From NCBI GenBank assembly GCA_013397455.1, contig VYZB01000237.1:102701-166700 (forward strand): a DNA stretch of 64,000 nucleotides, read 5' to 3'. The position numbers and the translations under genes were made by a program. Positions 35,351 to 48,993 of this stretch are shown piece after piece (position 1 is the first letter of the stretch; each line of letters starts with the position of its first letter). This DNA is from Crotophaga sulcirostris (Eukaryota; Chordata; Aves; Cuculiformes; Crotophagidae). The notes under the pieces were generated by a model. That model did not search any database and was not told where the DNA came from. It saw only the letters and a program-made list of their open reading frames with translations.

Positions 35351-37863
35351 CCTTCCTCCAGATTGTATTTCTACAACTGGTGATTTCCTAAGCACAAAGA
35401 TCAACAGTTGAGACTCCTAGGGCTTTGATTTTCAGAAAACAATATATTGATTTTTCAGACCCATGATGTGGTTCATAATTCAATAATTTTTTTTCCGTTT
35501 TAAATATAGGTTTTTAGATAGCTTAAACTTGAAAATACTTAATACCTTAAAAGCTGAAGGAATGGGGGAATAGTATGCCTAACTGGATATCTGCTTTAGC
35601 AACCTGTATGATCACTGCTTTAGAATAGAAAATATTCTAAAAAAATCTTGTTGAGTGTTTTGACACAATTACGTATCATCACTATCTATAACAATGACAA
35701 TGCTACAGCATACAAAACGAAATTTTCAGTTCCCAAGACCTGGTGCCTTAGGAATCCTATCTTGCATAGTGAGGTCTTATCTCTTTTTACAATTTCTTTT
35801 CTTAACTATTCTACATAAATAAAACTATTGCTGTGATAAAGACAGTTTAAAAGAAATTTAAGAATTAAAATATATTTAAAAAATTATAAAAAATTATAAG
35901 AAAAATCAGACAAAGATAGAAAAAGGGTTTGCAAAGGAAAAGGACATTGGTGTAAAAAATTAAGGATTCTGTGAAATTAATTTTTTTTTCAGTGGAGAAC
36001 CTACACTCAAATTTGCAGCGGTCTTGGTCCCTATTAAATGAAAGTGACATCAAGATGTATGAGTGACAATAACCCCAGGAATGAAGGTTTAACTCCAATG
36101 GAGAGAATACTTTCATCCAATAAAACAGTGGTCAAGATGGTTTTATTAGAAAGCAGAGGAAGCTGAAACTGAGAGGGAAATTTTGTTGCTATGCCACAAA
36201 ATTTTAGAACAAAATTGACACGGGAGAGAAAGTAAAGAAAAAACTCACAAAAATTAAGAATTCTGGATGAAAAGAAGTTTAAGAACTATGTTGAATGTAA
36301 AATATAACATCAACAAATGTTCATGAAAACAGATATAAAACTCATCTGTGTCAGTAAACTATACCCAGTGACAAAAAAACCTTCAGATTATAATTAATAA
36401 TTAGGAAATAATTCTAATATATATTATACTACCATATCATTAATATTTCAGTTAAAATGTCACATTTCATAGAATGGGTGACTTTAGTAGAGTTTGCAAT
36501 AAACAAGTAGCTTTATCTCCCTGCTACAAATATTTATATTCACTAAGCATATATTATTATACAGGGAGGTTTAAATTATACATTTTTCATTTTTTTTAAA
36601 AGGCTGATTCTCTTCAAACATAGCTACTGTTATAACTTAAGAAAAATAATAATATTTTTGATTTATTGAAGTTTATATGAATATTTTATTTATTCTGTTT
36701 AGGATGACTTTATGTTCAGAAATGATATTTTCCTGCAAGCTTTTGAGACAACCACTTTTTACTCCTTAATAGAGGGAATTTTTTCATACAAACCAACCAT
36801 CAATTGTTACAGGTTTTTTTGACAATATCAGGAGGAATTTTGCTAAGACCTGCAAAAGACATTCCACATCTTTTATTTAATCCAATAACTGCATTTTCTG
36901 AGAGCAGAACAAATGTTATGAGTCCTTCCTCACAGTGCAGCAGTGTTACAATGACCGGAGCAGCCAAGAGACTCATATATGCTCTGTTGTTTTCCTTTCG
37001 ACTGGTGCACTTTCTTGTTCTTTTTGATGACTGCCTTTTTTCTACTGCAGTGTGTAATTTTATTTCAAATGAACATTAAGTTTACGATAATACTGACAAT
37101 TTCCAAGAGATTTTGTGATCTTTTCTCCCTAGACCAGCAGTTAAGAATTCAAGATCTACAGATCTCCTGCTGTAGTACAAAAATATGACAAGTCATATTT
37201 TCAGTTTCGAGGAATTTCCAGCTATAAGAATAGCTTTAGAAAAGCCAGGGCTATGTTCTTGTGAAGTCTCTTTCTCTAAATCAGTCATTCTTGAGAAATC
37301 TATACTTGTTTAGAAAGATTAAACAGTGGATGCTCTAGTTCGATGAATTTACATTAGTCAAGTGGGCCAGATTCTTGTGGAGCTTTGAAGTGCCATAGAA
37401 TAGTGAGCTGCAAGGTGATAAGCCTATAGAATAAGCATGATGCTGAACCACATAAAGAAGTGTAGCTAACCACATTCTGTGAAGAAGTCTTTAACAATTT
37501 AATTTGATCAAGTCTTATGGATTTGTGGCTAGTGGGAGGAAAACATTGACCCCAGGACCTTTTATACTCAGTGTTCAATGAGAAGGATGCTTTCTGGCAC
37601 TTGGATCATCACCTCTTATCCTGGAAACAAATATTCCTTTACTACCTGAGTTCTTCAACCTAGTGTTGTACACACCACAGGAGGCCACAGTCTCTATGTA
37701 CAGTTGCCTCCTAGTGTACAAATAAATGATCTGGGCTTTGTTTATTCTGCTTGCAATGATGTTAAAGCAGTTTAGTGGGTAGACTGTTTAAATTTTTGTT
37801 CTGAGTTTTGGGCCTAATCATTTAAACCTGACGATTACAGCCAAGTATACTTCTTTTTTAAAA
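35351..37863. other. Unique-looking AT-rich DNA, no gene supported
   Basis: The open frame at 36804-37079 (91 codons) follows an AATTGTTACAG that resembles a weak acceptor, but the peptide is not recognised. AT content is very high at about 36300-36700. No repeats were recognised. Confidence 0.5.
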
Positions 37864-37887
37864 ATATATATATATATGTGTGTGTGT
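37864..37887. repeat. (AT)n(TG)n compound microsatellite
   Basis: Seven AT units pass directly into about five TG units (ATATATATATATATGTGTGT). It is a short simple repeat, probably polymorphic. Confidence 0.92.
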
Positions 37888-40800
37888 TTAAGAAAATCAT
37901 TTCAGCAATCAACCCAGCCAAAACATTGCAAGATTAATATATTTTATTTCTATATACTGACTGAACTGTGGTTTTGTCCCATGTTGGAGGATACATACTC
38001 TCTTAAAAGAAACTGCATCAGCTGATGAGATTCCTGGATGCAGTAGTTCATTGCTTGTTGGTCCATAGTACATATATTAAAACCATCTTTTGAAACATTT
38101 TGGTTTCACTTTGTTAAGTGACGTATGTACAAACACTTCTGTTAGCACGACTGTTAATAATACCTAATTAAAATCAAATCCTCTGGACTTTGTAAATAAT
38201 TCATGCCTTTTCCTCTTTTCAGTTTCAGTGTCTTAGAGTGTACACACTCCATCGACACCACACTTTACCTATGAATCCTCTTCGGGAAATAAAATTGTTT
38301 ATATAATATGACCTTCCTGTTGCTATTCTTTTTCCATAAAATTTATGATTGACAAATGGAAAGATTTTTTTTGGTCACAGTTTCAAAAATCAACCTTTTA
38401 GTGGAATATATTTAATTTATACTGTTTGTTTATTTTGTTAATTTTCTGATTAGCTGATAGTATTGTCTTTGATGAATGCTTGTGCTTATGTGATAGAAAG
38501 GTTCCTTCAGCCTTTCAATCTACAACTTTGTAGACCCTTACTTGTACCAGGACCAGATGCTGTTTGGATAGATTTTCCCATTATGACTCAGAGGTGTAAT
38601 GAAAAATTTTTTTTAAGTATTAGGGAGTCATACCTAATTTCAACAGTATATGGAAGCCCAGTGTGGTACCTTAGTGCCTCTGTGATCTCTCTAACCGATG
38701 AGTCAGTATTTCTTCAATCAAATGTCACTACTTCCTTGATTTATTCTGACTTTTTGCCTTGTTTTTTTCCCAGTCCTTTCAGCTGTACCTATGCAGATCC
38801 TGGCATGCTTACCCCCCAAGGCCGGACTCATTTTTCTTGCTATGTGTTTCTGCCTGCTTTGATGTGTGACACAGCCCACAAATTTAACTAAAGAGATATG
38901 TTCTCTGAGTTGTGCCATCCAGGATGGGGACAGGTTTTTTTTCTCAGTAACAGCTCTTCTGTCCCTGACCACTATCATTATGGATTTGGGAATCTGGGAC
39001 CCCTTTGTGGTTCCACTTCTGTATGTCCCAGCTGTGTTCTGGCCTCAGTCTTGGGACAAGACTAAGCAGTACACCAGTTCAACTCCTCCCCTTTTAGCAA
39101 ACTTCTTCCTCAGTGAATATGTTTCCAAGGAGATTAAGTCTGACAAGAGACATAGATGGGGTATTTTTTGTTTTCTTTTTTCAAAAACTACCACATTAAG
39201 ATAAGAAAATGACTGGGTTCCTTGTGTGTTTAGCCCAGCAGGTGAGGAGAAGTTTTGTAGCACTTAACATATTAATGAATAGCAGTTCATCACAACTTTG
39301 AAGTATTTATTTGGAATTAATGCAACCTTTACCTGATTTCCTACTGTACATTCACCTCTGCAAAAGTCTGATTTCCTCCTGTCTAGTGCTAGTGACAACA
39401 CTTACACTGAAACAGGTAATGAAATTAAACTTCTGAGGTGAATTTTTTATAATTGTATTGTTCTTATCTTGCATGTGAGTGGAGATTTTTCTGCAGCAAC
39501 TCCTCACAACTCTGCAATTTTCTCAGCAGTCCAAGACAAAGCTACACAACTTGACCATATCAGTGTAGGCTTTGGATCCTTGATCCCAGGCAGCTAAACC
39601 TCTGTGAAGGGAGGAAGGTTACAAAGAGAAGGGAGTGCAGTAAGTTTCTGGACTTTTACATAACAAAATAAGACCATTTATGGTTTTGTAATCAAAACCC
39701 ACTAAAGATGGCTCCATCTTGGTCTGTGAAATAATAAAAATCAGAAGCATAATGAATAAGACATGCCTGTCTTTTTTAGATTTCTTTCTTCATGGAGAAA
39801 ACCTTGGACTATTGGCATGAGTAAACTCATACCGACCTTCTAAATAGTCTCTTTGTCATTTAATGTATTTTACAATGAAGGAGTGAAGTTGTCTGGAACA
39901 CCAGTTATCTGAAATATGATTGACTGATACCCAGGAAAATAAAGTTTCTTTTTCAGCACTCAGAAAGTCAACCTGACTTCTTAGAGCAATGGAATTCTCC
40001 TATGTAACTACCTACATAAAAACAAACATCTCTCGTGATTCTTGTTTGACTCTGCAATCAAATAATCTGACAATTTTCTGAAGAAAGATTGAAATCCAAA
40101 TTACTGACCTTTGTTGTCTGCCCACCCCTCTGAAGTTGCAGGGGTTTCTTGTCGAGGGGTGTGCCAGTTCCTTTCAGCCTGGTACGCAATTATATTAAAT
40201 ACCTCTCCCAGGAGTGGACAAGGGAAGATGGCCTCTATCACAGGAACTGGGGGTGGTGGGAGTCCCACCATTCAATTTTAAATTGCCTCCTCAAATCTTT
40301 CAGAGGACTTATCTCAATTCTTTATCCCATATGCTTCCAACCCCTTTTATCTCAGAGAATTAATATGATAGGCCTTTGAAAGATATTCATTAATGATTGA
40401 AAAGTCTCTAGGGGCCAGAAACTGAAAGGCCGAATTTTCTATGGGTGTAGTGAAGAAGTCAAGGTAAATAATGCACATTTCTAGAGGCTACATTATACTT
40501 ACCATTAGATTTTATTCACTTTGGAGAGGAAATGCTTTTCTTCTAAGTACATAAAAATTAGAGTTGGGAAATATTAGTTGTTGTTCTTTCTGAACTTAGA
40601 GGTATGGTTTCTTCTTTTTGTCTGAAAAATATATTTCAATTTGCTGCAAAAATATTTTTTAAACATCAGACGCATTTTATTATACAGAAATAGTGAGTGT
40701 TTGAATGAGGAAGAAGAGCAGAGAGATGTAATCTTTAACACAGCACAGATCTCATTCGCTGAATGTTGGCAAACTATTGCTACTCTGTGTATATGCGCAG

Positions 40801-41740
40801 GCACCTGCATAAATCATTTGCTCAGGTGAAAAGCTTACATTAGGAGCAGTTGTGCTGACTCACATATCCAGAAAAATCAGAGGCTGACACAAAATGGCAA
40901 ACATATTACAGCATAAAAGGTCACTTCAAAAATTTCTGACAGTCTGGAACATCAGAAGGTCAAAAATCAACAGCACATTGTCCTGTTTGGTTAGACTGTG
41001 CTACTATACTCTCTCTATAGAGTATTATTATCTAAAATAATTACATGCTCTTTTGAAATCAGACAGCCATTCAAAGACCGTATTTCCCATTTTAGTAAAA
41101 AATGAATCAAGTATAGTGAACAGCTTATTTTATTCCAGCAGTTCTTTTAATACGCAAATAGAAGAGTCTTTCAATGAACACACTTCTCTTTATGCCATTA
41201 AAGATAATGTGGGAATAACTGATCATCCTTTGCAAAGTTGATGAAATTCACATAAAGCCACAATGCATTTTGAATAAACCAGTCCATAAAATCAAAGTAA
41301 ACATATCTTCATTGTATGACCAGAAACAATACTCATTTACATTTTTCCATTTACTGGAATGAGTGTTCTAGAATACAAAAACCAAAAAGAAAAAGGGAGG
41401 TTCTACTACTGCAACTAGAAACACAATTATATCTCATTTTCTCTGATTATAAAAAGGGCATTAAACTACAGAGACATTTACATACAAGTGTGATAACAGG
41501 TAAATGTTAACAAGGATTGGTTGTCAGCAGAGGCAAAGTTCTTCATTATGCTTTTGTCTAACTGGATATTCAACTGCATTGTGATTGTTAATATTCTAGT
41601 TGTCATGTTTTTGTAGTCAACTGCATAAAAACCTTTAAAGTAATTTATAGAAAAATATGATACTTAAGGCAGAATGGAAAGCAAATTTTTCCTCTGTTGT
41701 ACTAGCACAATATTATGGTAGTTTGAAGAGAGAATGAGTT
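37888..41740. other. Unique-looking DNA, no gene supported
   Basis: This stretch contains the longest open frame of the window, 142 codons at 38463-38891 (+), followed by an overlapping 112-codon frame at 38866-39204. Both are rich in F, L, S and C with no recognisable domain, and an antisense frame of 86 codons overlaps them. They look like chance frames in a locally less AT-rich stretch (about 38460-39100). No repeat family was recognised. Confidence 0.5.
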
Positions 41741-41770
41741 ATATACAATATATAATATATACAATATATA
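41741..41770. repeat. AT-rich short tandem duplication
   Basis: ATATACAATATATA occurs twice in a row (periodic ATATACAATATATAAT units). It is low-complexity sequence with no sign of function. Confidence 0.8.
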
Positions 41771-44243
41771 GAAATTAGAGTTAAATGACTTCTAGCAATT
41801 CTGACAGGCTTAAATATGAATGAACCAGCAAAAAACATTGGACCTGCACAAATAAAAGAAGTGAGCACAGGGGCTTTTCATGACAGCTTGTCATGGGCGA
41901 TTCAAAAGGACTGGGAAAACAAGATATATTTCCAGTTTAGGAATTCTATGCCTAAAGCTTACATGCATTTTCACCTACGTGATAATAAAAGATATAGTAA
42001 TTTTTTTTCTATTTTTCCTTGTCTTTCCTATCAGTATTTAAAACAGTAACAGAACCTCTGCTGATTACTGATGTATCAATCTCTCTATCATTTATTAATT
42101 TCAGCCACATAAAACTATGCTTTTTCTCCTATCTGTCATGTTTTGGAAAGCCTTAAAATATTTTATTAGAAAAGGCACTGAAGAACACAAAGATTGGGAA
42201 AAGTCTTGTGGATTGTTACTGAAAGAGAAAAAGATATAAAAAGTCTTTTCACAGCTCACCCCAATACTTTATAAACAAAGTAAGAACTCTTGCACAAAAT
42301 GTTGAGATTCCTCGAAAGCCATTTCATTTTGTCTCTGTCTCAAAAGCTGCTGTTGACAACTCTTTAAAGTATGAATTTCTTGGAATCTATTATGGACCCA
42401 TCCTTATTTCACAATGTGTAGACTCGACACCTCAGAGACCTCTATAAATGTATCCTACTGTGTCCATAGAGATACTGTGAGATTCATGCTTGAAAAGATA
42501 TCAATATAAAAGGACCACAGTCACGATCTTGGCCAAATCTTAAAACAGATTTTATCAGCATCATGACATCACACAGTAAAAAATCATATAAGTGATCATT
42601 ATTGAAAGCTTTGACATGTAATTAACTGTATTTTTTCACATTTGAGAAAGATGTGCACCTGGAATAGTGTTGGAAAATATATCAAGAATAAACAGATATA
42701 TAGTGTTTTATGCAAAACAGACACGAATGTTACTTCAAATATTTAAAAGCAAAATGTATTGCATTCATGTGAATTTGTGAACAGTTTTCCTCTATAGGGC
42801 ACATCATTATATAACATTATTCACCTCTGAATAGGTTTATGGAGATATCTTAAAGTAACCTACATGTATAGTAACTGCAGCAATTTACAGTTTTTATGAG
42901 TTACCGTTTGGATTCAGAGACTGGACGTCTTTCAGTGTCTTTCAACAGTTAGTGTCATTTTTATTGCAGTTAAAGAGGAAATGTTTGAATCCCTTTTTAC
43001 AAGCTGGCCTGTTTAGACAACAGAAACATATACGCAAAATGGAAAACCAATGAGATATTTAAACGTTGTTTAGCTGTGGAAACTCTGGTACAGTGACTGA
43101 GAGTCAAAAAATCTCGGCTTGATTCTCTGCTACTAAGTCATCTGACTTTAGAGCTTAATGCAATTTTGGCTGTTCCCTTTTTAAAAAACAGAATGCAGAT
43201 TTACAGAAAATGAAAGGTAGAGGAGAAACATTTGCCACCCTAGTAGGTCACTATTATGGTAACTGACCATTGTATATTCTACTCCTAATCTGTAACCATG
43301 TAATCGAAGAAGTCATCTGATGGAATGGAAAACCTCCAGTAGTCTGAATCCTGTTCAAACCTCACAGTGTTGTTTTTGGTCATAAAAGACAAAGATACAG
43401 TCACTGGGTCTATCATTGAACTTCATGTAGTAGTAGAAAGTTGTCTCACATTCAGGTCATTTTTACAGACAGATTTTGAATACAATAAACAGATTCTTGG
43501 TTTTATAAAACAAGATCTTATTCTTCAAGAATAAGACAGAGTTCTCATCTGTTTTGCTTTGTGATTTGTTCTTTCTAAGGAGAATTAATTAAAATATTGA
43601 AATAAATAAATCCTAGGTCTTCTCTAGAGGCTTTCACTTTTTGGCATTTGAATCACTAACTTCTCTGTTGCTACAGTCTTAAAATAAACCCCAAACCTTT
43701 TATTTCTGAAGAGAAAGTTTATGCAGGAAACTAATTCTAACCTTCTATTCTGATTCCTGTGACAATAGTTCCATCTCTATGCAAGCAGGACTGTTTGCCA
43801 GGAAATTTCTCTGATGTTAAAAGTCAAAGTATAAATATTAGTGAATGTAAGTTTTTTGTAGACAAGAGAGATCAGAATAATTTTGTGACCTTTCAATTAA
43901 GTCATGCATAATATGTTTGCTTCCTCTTATCCTCAGTTGTTTTTTTTCTGGTTTCCATGTGTAAGTCAAAAACTTGGAATGCATCTAGCTGAGGAAAAGA
44001 GAATATGAAGGATAGTGTAAGAATTACTTTCATGCCACTTTATAGAACCAAAAATTACTGTAATTTATGACTAGGGCTTATATCCACAAGCAGGCTCTCG
44101 CCTGTTTGAATATACTAGCTAGCATTTACTAGGCATTTTTAAAGGCTTTTGCTCTTTGTGTTTGATGGGAAAAGGTCCGTTATGTTCTTTTGTTAAAAGT
44201 AATGATAGACTTGTTCTCTGCTAGAGTTGTGTATCTAAAGTAT
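41771..44243. other. Unique-looking AT-rich DNA, nothing recognised
   Basis: No open frame of interest, no interspersed repeat and no RNA gene was recognised. Confidence 0.55.
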
Positions 44244-44312
44244 GGACAGTAATAAAAAAAATTATCCCTATATTATTATATAGGGATATTATATATTCTG
44301 TATTATTACTGT
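44244..44312. repeat. Nested inverted repeat / hairpin
   Basis: The inner arms ATCCCTATAT (44264-44273) and ATATAGGGAT (44278-44287) are perfect complements around a 4-nt loop. Outer arms ACAGTAATA (44246-44254) and TATTACTGT (44304-44312) also pair perfectly. The unpaired segments between the arms are AT-rich. Together they give a foldable element of about 67 nt. It might be a chance cruciform, the relic of a palindromic transposable element or a small structured RNA. Pre-miRNA-like length is approached, but the central mismatched zones argue against a typical one. Confidence 0.7.
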
Positions 44313-47300
44313 TCTCCATAAATAGAGACTGTAATAAATTGGGCACCAGAGGTAGGATACATTGTACTTAACTTTAAAGGTCTACAATGCAGAGTTTGCT
44401 TACCAATCTGAGCTAGTTTCACAGTCTGTGGAGAGGAATGACCATTTTTGAATGGGGATTCATCAAATCTCAGACATTCACCTTAGTGTAAGAGTCATTG
44501 TGCCCTGAAAGCGGTTATTTCTCTCTAGCTATGAAGGGAATGTAGAATGGCTCTTCCAGTGTAGATGATTACTAAAAACAGGTGTCTGCATTTCTCACAT
44601 GTATCCCATATACAACAGTATGGGATCACATACATCAATTTGCTGAAAGGCTTTGGCTAAGGTCAGAGTGCACAGAGCTTTCCCACATGTAAGACCACCT
44701 ACAGGTAGCTACAGCTTATTACCAAGAAACTATGCGCCTCAGAATATTTTAATTGTTGACTACATTGATGTCAAACAATAAGGCAGGATCACATCCAAAC
44801 TGTTCCTTAAGCCTGGTCTCCACACCTACATTTCCTGCTGGAGAACAGATGTAACGACAGTCCATATCATTAGGCAGTCAGATGAAATTTGATTGCCTAC
44901 AATTCAAATTACCTTAGCAACACAATTATCAGGACAGATGGGGTAGCTACGTGATGTTGTTGCAAAGGCAGCTGACCCCAGGAGTTAGCTGTGCCAGAAA
45001 TAGCTAGGCCCTCACCTTAAAAGGGCAGGTTTTGTCCTGACTGAGAATTATCCACACTCAGTTCTTGTCTAAATGTCGTCTCAGGCTGGAACATTGATGT
45101 TGACTTGCATCCACACAGTGCACGCAAGCAAAGTATGTACAATGAAATACATACTCAGGTTTGTCATCAAAAGGATGATGTTTTTGATCTACTTGATCTA
45201 GAGTCAAAAATGACAAGACTCTTCCAATTTTCACCCCTTTAACTGCTGCTATTCTTACATAATCTATAGACTTTAGAAACTATCTATTATATTGTAAAAT
45301 ATCTTCTTAACGATCCTTTTAATAGCTTTAAGATAGATTCAAATTCTTCTCAAATCATCACATATTGCCTATACGAGAGCAAACCTATAACTTAGCTCAG
45401 GTCAGTTCAGTAAAAGTAATAACCTTTTGCATGCAAAATATGTAGTTCCTTTTTCACCTTCATTGGTTTTCGGTTAATACTGCCCATTAGTATTTTAAAA
45501 TGCTTCTCATTAAGAAATTTTATTCTTCTATTACTCAGAAAAATCTGAATTAATTTTCTGAAACTTCTTTTTCAAAAAATGCACACCTAGACAGAAGCAA
45601 AGTTTGGGAAGTTTCAGACTCAAAAGTTAGTTTTAAAATACTAATAGGGTGCAAAAACAGAAGTTATAATGAGAATTTTAAGTACAATGTTAGTGTTCAG
45701 AAAAAACTATAAGAAAAATTAAGAATATGTGCACATAACTTTACTTGTTACCTTACTTGTCAGAGAAATAGATCAGTATTTATATGTTAGGAAAAAAGTA
45801 TTCAAGAAGCACCATATCATGAGAGTTAAAAGAATGATGCTTATTGACCATTCTTTACACAGAGATCTACTAGTGTTTACCTGTTGTTCTAAGTGCTATA
45901 ATTAAAAAAATAACTGTATGCTACTAAAGATGGTTTAATTTTCTCCAGTGAAAAAATTTTTACTCTTTTATAAACATGAAAAATTTCCGTTTGCTTCAGT
46001 GAGAGCTGGACAAACCTGTAGGATTTAGTCTTTTTGCTCATTTTAGAAAAGAAGAACAGAGTGAATCATGGAAATGTTTTCCCAGTGCTAGCAATTTAAA
46101 GGTACTTTCTATTTAATCATGGGGTTCTCCTAAGGCTACATTGCCATCTTTACTTTCAAATTAATATCTACCAAACAGTATGCATTCTGAATACCCATCT
46201 TCCCACTGTGTTTGATATATTGCAGTACTTCTGTTATCTCAATAAGATTAGAGGGACATCTTGCACTTTCCCTGTAGGTTTTCTACTTTTCTTAGCAATG
46301 GTTTTTTTCTGGGAGTAGTTATTCATTCAATTTGAATTAGAAAAAATTATAACTCATTTTTCCGCCGTGAGACTGGTGTTCCAGTTCCTGGCAGGCTCAG
46401 CACTCTTTACACAAAGACGTGCCAAGGCTCCCTTGTGCAGAGTCAGGGAAGTATTTAAATAATTAATTGAATATCATTATTTTCATATAAAGATGCACAA
46501 TAAAGTACTCCAGCATAACCAAGTTATGTAAAACTGAGAGGCTGTTGGCTACAAGTATAGCAAATGAACTGCAGTCAGGTATAACTTTTCTTCCACATTA
46601 TTGGAAGGATGTCTGAAGCTACCTGGTCTTGCTTCAGCTTCTATGTATTTAATTTTAACGCCATGTTTCAGAAGTCTATGTTTTTCAGTGTTTTTATTTA
46701 ACTAGACACTGAGTGTATTAAGCTGAATCATTAAGTTAAGGTTTTTAGGTTTACAAAGTAGATCAGAAAAAGTTGGTGTAATACAGAGGAGGATCAAGTG
46801 GGTATCTATACCACAGAGACTTCCTGTTTGTTCTAGAAGCTTTTTCACTAAAGCAGATGTGTAGATCAATGAGACAGACTGTGATTTCATGTGTCTTTTA
46901 CACACTGGGATCCACTGCCATGTCACCCCAGAGTTCCAAATGAACTAGCACAGATCCTGTAAAAAGCAATTTTCATAAGTCTGCCACTCTGACGTAATAT
47001 TAACTAACTAATATATTTTTTTTTTAGTATCTACATGTAAGAAAAGAGACTCACTTGTGCTTTGCACCAGGAAGTGCTTGTTCATTACAATCCTGATAAA
47101 AAAGGCAATCAGACTCCATAAAACATAATTTAAAATACTCCTGTGTCATGTAGAAATTCAAATCCATTCAAATAGTTTGCAAGTATTGCTACAGAATACA
47201 AGTCCCTTTTGGATATCAAAGCAGAAACTATCTCAGAATTTTGGGACATCAAGGGAAACTGTTGAATTGTATGCTGAAATAAGAAACCTGTAAGTTGCTT

Positions 47301-47407
47301 AAGTGATTGAGCCTTATCAGTCATTTTTTCTTCCTCCTATAGTATCCAGTCACATGACTTCACAGCATCACCAAATGTGGATGATAAAAGAATAGTGTAG
47401 AGTCAGG
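44313..47407. other. Unique-looking DNA, nothing recognised
   Basis: The block at about 44590-45130 is less AT-rich than its flanks, without a recognisable frame or repeat family. The minus-strand frame at 47324-47130 (64 codons, MTDKAQSLKQLTGFLFQHTI at its start) looks protein-like but has no identified homologue. Confidence 0.45.
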
Positions 47408-47677
47408 ACCATAGGACGAGAGGAAATGACCTCAAGTTTTGCCAGAGGAGGTTTAGGTAATATTGAGAAATATTACTTCACTGAAAGGGTTGTCAAGTAT
47501 TGGAACAGGTTACCCAGGGAAATGGTTGAGTCGCCACCCTTGGAGGCATTTAAAAGATGTGTAGATGTGGCACTTAAGGACATAGATTAGTGGTGGTCTT
47601 GACAGTGTTAGATTTATGGTTGGACTCAATGATCTTGAAGGTCTTTTCCAACCTAAACAATTCTGTGATTCAGTGAT
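47408..47677 (+). mobile_element. CR1 LINE 3' end, sense, degenerate
   Basis: A 270-bp 5'-truncated CR1 3' end. It begins near GACCATAGGACGAGAGGAAA and runs through 'TTCACTGAAAGGGTTGTCAAG', 'TATTGGAACAGGTTACCCAG' and 'TTGGACTCAATGATCTTGAA' to the tail ACAATTCTGTGATTCAGTGA at 47657-47676. The coding frame is broken by several stops and small gaps. The tail sequence (TTCTGTGATTC) and the 3' UTR differ from those of the copies near 6 kb, 14 kb and 19 kb, so this is a third CR1 subfamily in the window. Confidence 0.9.
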
Positions 47678-48993
47678 CCATAGAGAAGTATGTCTTTCCT
47701 AACTGTTACAGAGCAGAGGAAGAGAAATGAAGAGAGATGCAAGTCAAAATTGCCTTTATTCCTAGAACAAAATGAGAAAAGAGAGCACATTAACTTCTTA
47801 ATTGCCTCTTGTTAAGGTCTTACATTCCATATTATAAGTATACTCCCATTCCTATCCAGATTTATGGGAATTTTGTTTTATTAAATGATCTGAGACTGAT
47901 TCTTCTCTGTAATTTGACAGCAGCCACATCTTTTTCTTAGTTGCCAGGCTAACTTCGTTCAACATATAAGCTGCTTACAATTGACATACAAACCATGTAT
48001 GTACCGTATGGTTTCTGATTAACAAGTGTCTTTGATTTCCCATTTCCTTTAGCAACTAAGGAGAAAATGCTCTGAATATTGAACCTGATGATCATATTCT
48101 AAGTGTTTGCAGATTTCAATTCCAGATTATAAAAATGTTTCTCCCCCCAGAATTCTTGAGACTCCTTTGACATAATGTAATCATTGATTTGAGAATTCAA
48201 ATATTTGAAGATACTAAATAAACACATATTTTTGGGAGAGTGAATAAAGAAAATCACTTTATATTCATGGTAATGTGCAAAAGCATGGTCTTATTTACCT
48301 CTGAATTACCTATCTTGTCTGTCAGACTGTTTTCTCCTATTTTCAGCAGCATTTGTAAATCCAGTAAGAGAGTGGTTCCAAAAGAATATTAGATTCTTAA
48401 TTCCTTTTACACATAGATACGTATTTTTACATGTATACCTCTTTCTAGGTATTTTCTGAGGAGCAACCTTCTGATAAAACATGAACCAGAACATTTTCAG
48501 AGGAAAACCTAGAGTCCGATGCAACTTAAAAACTTTCACTTGACCATTCTCTGTGTGTAACTCAAAGTGATGTTCCTTCTATTCCTGATGTCCCAAGGCA
48601 CAATAACTCTGTTAGTGATGTTGTCTGTTACAGTATCAGCTATTTGAATTTTCTGTGTGAAATAACATGGGGATATGAAGCTTCCAAAGGAAACCCCCAA
48701 AATCTTTTCATGTCATTTTTAATCATTTAGATACATAAACTTATCGAAACCAGAGTTTCCCCACTTGCCTAGATGATGTTGTGGCTTTCATGCTAGGAGT
48801 TCTTCCTCTATCTATTACTGTACAATTAGACCATATCTGACAGAATCAGATTAAAATCTATTAATTTCAAAACTATTAATTTCAACTGTTCCACGTTCAG
48901 TCCCTCAACATCTTGTCTATTTAGCCAGAAATTCTAAAAAGTCATGAATTCAGCATGAACTGTTTCCCAAGATGCTGTGAGAAAATGAAATCC
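47678..48993. other. Unique-looking DNA between CR1 and LTR
   Basis: Nothing was recognised. There are no open frames of note and no obvious repeats. Confidence 0.55.

Noticed and set aside
35187..35411. Open frames on both strands with LLFSS or REEKR repeats
   Set aside because: They are translations of the TCTTC microsatellite. A pentamer without stops is open in all phases on both strands.
36784..37079. 91-codon frame after an acceptor-like ATTGTTACAG
   Set aside because: The pyrimidine tract is weak, no donor is found at a sensible place and the peptide is not recognised.
38463..39204. 142- and 112-codon frames, the longest in the window
   Set aside because: No recognisable domain, F/L/S-rich composition, an overlapping antisense frame and no splice context. 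A chance origin is likely.
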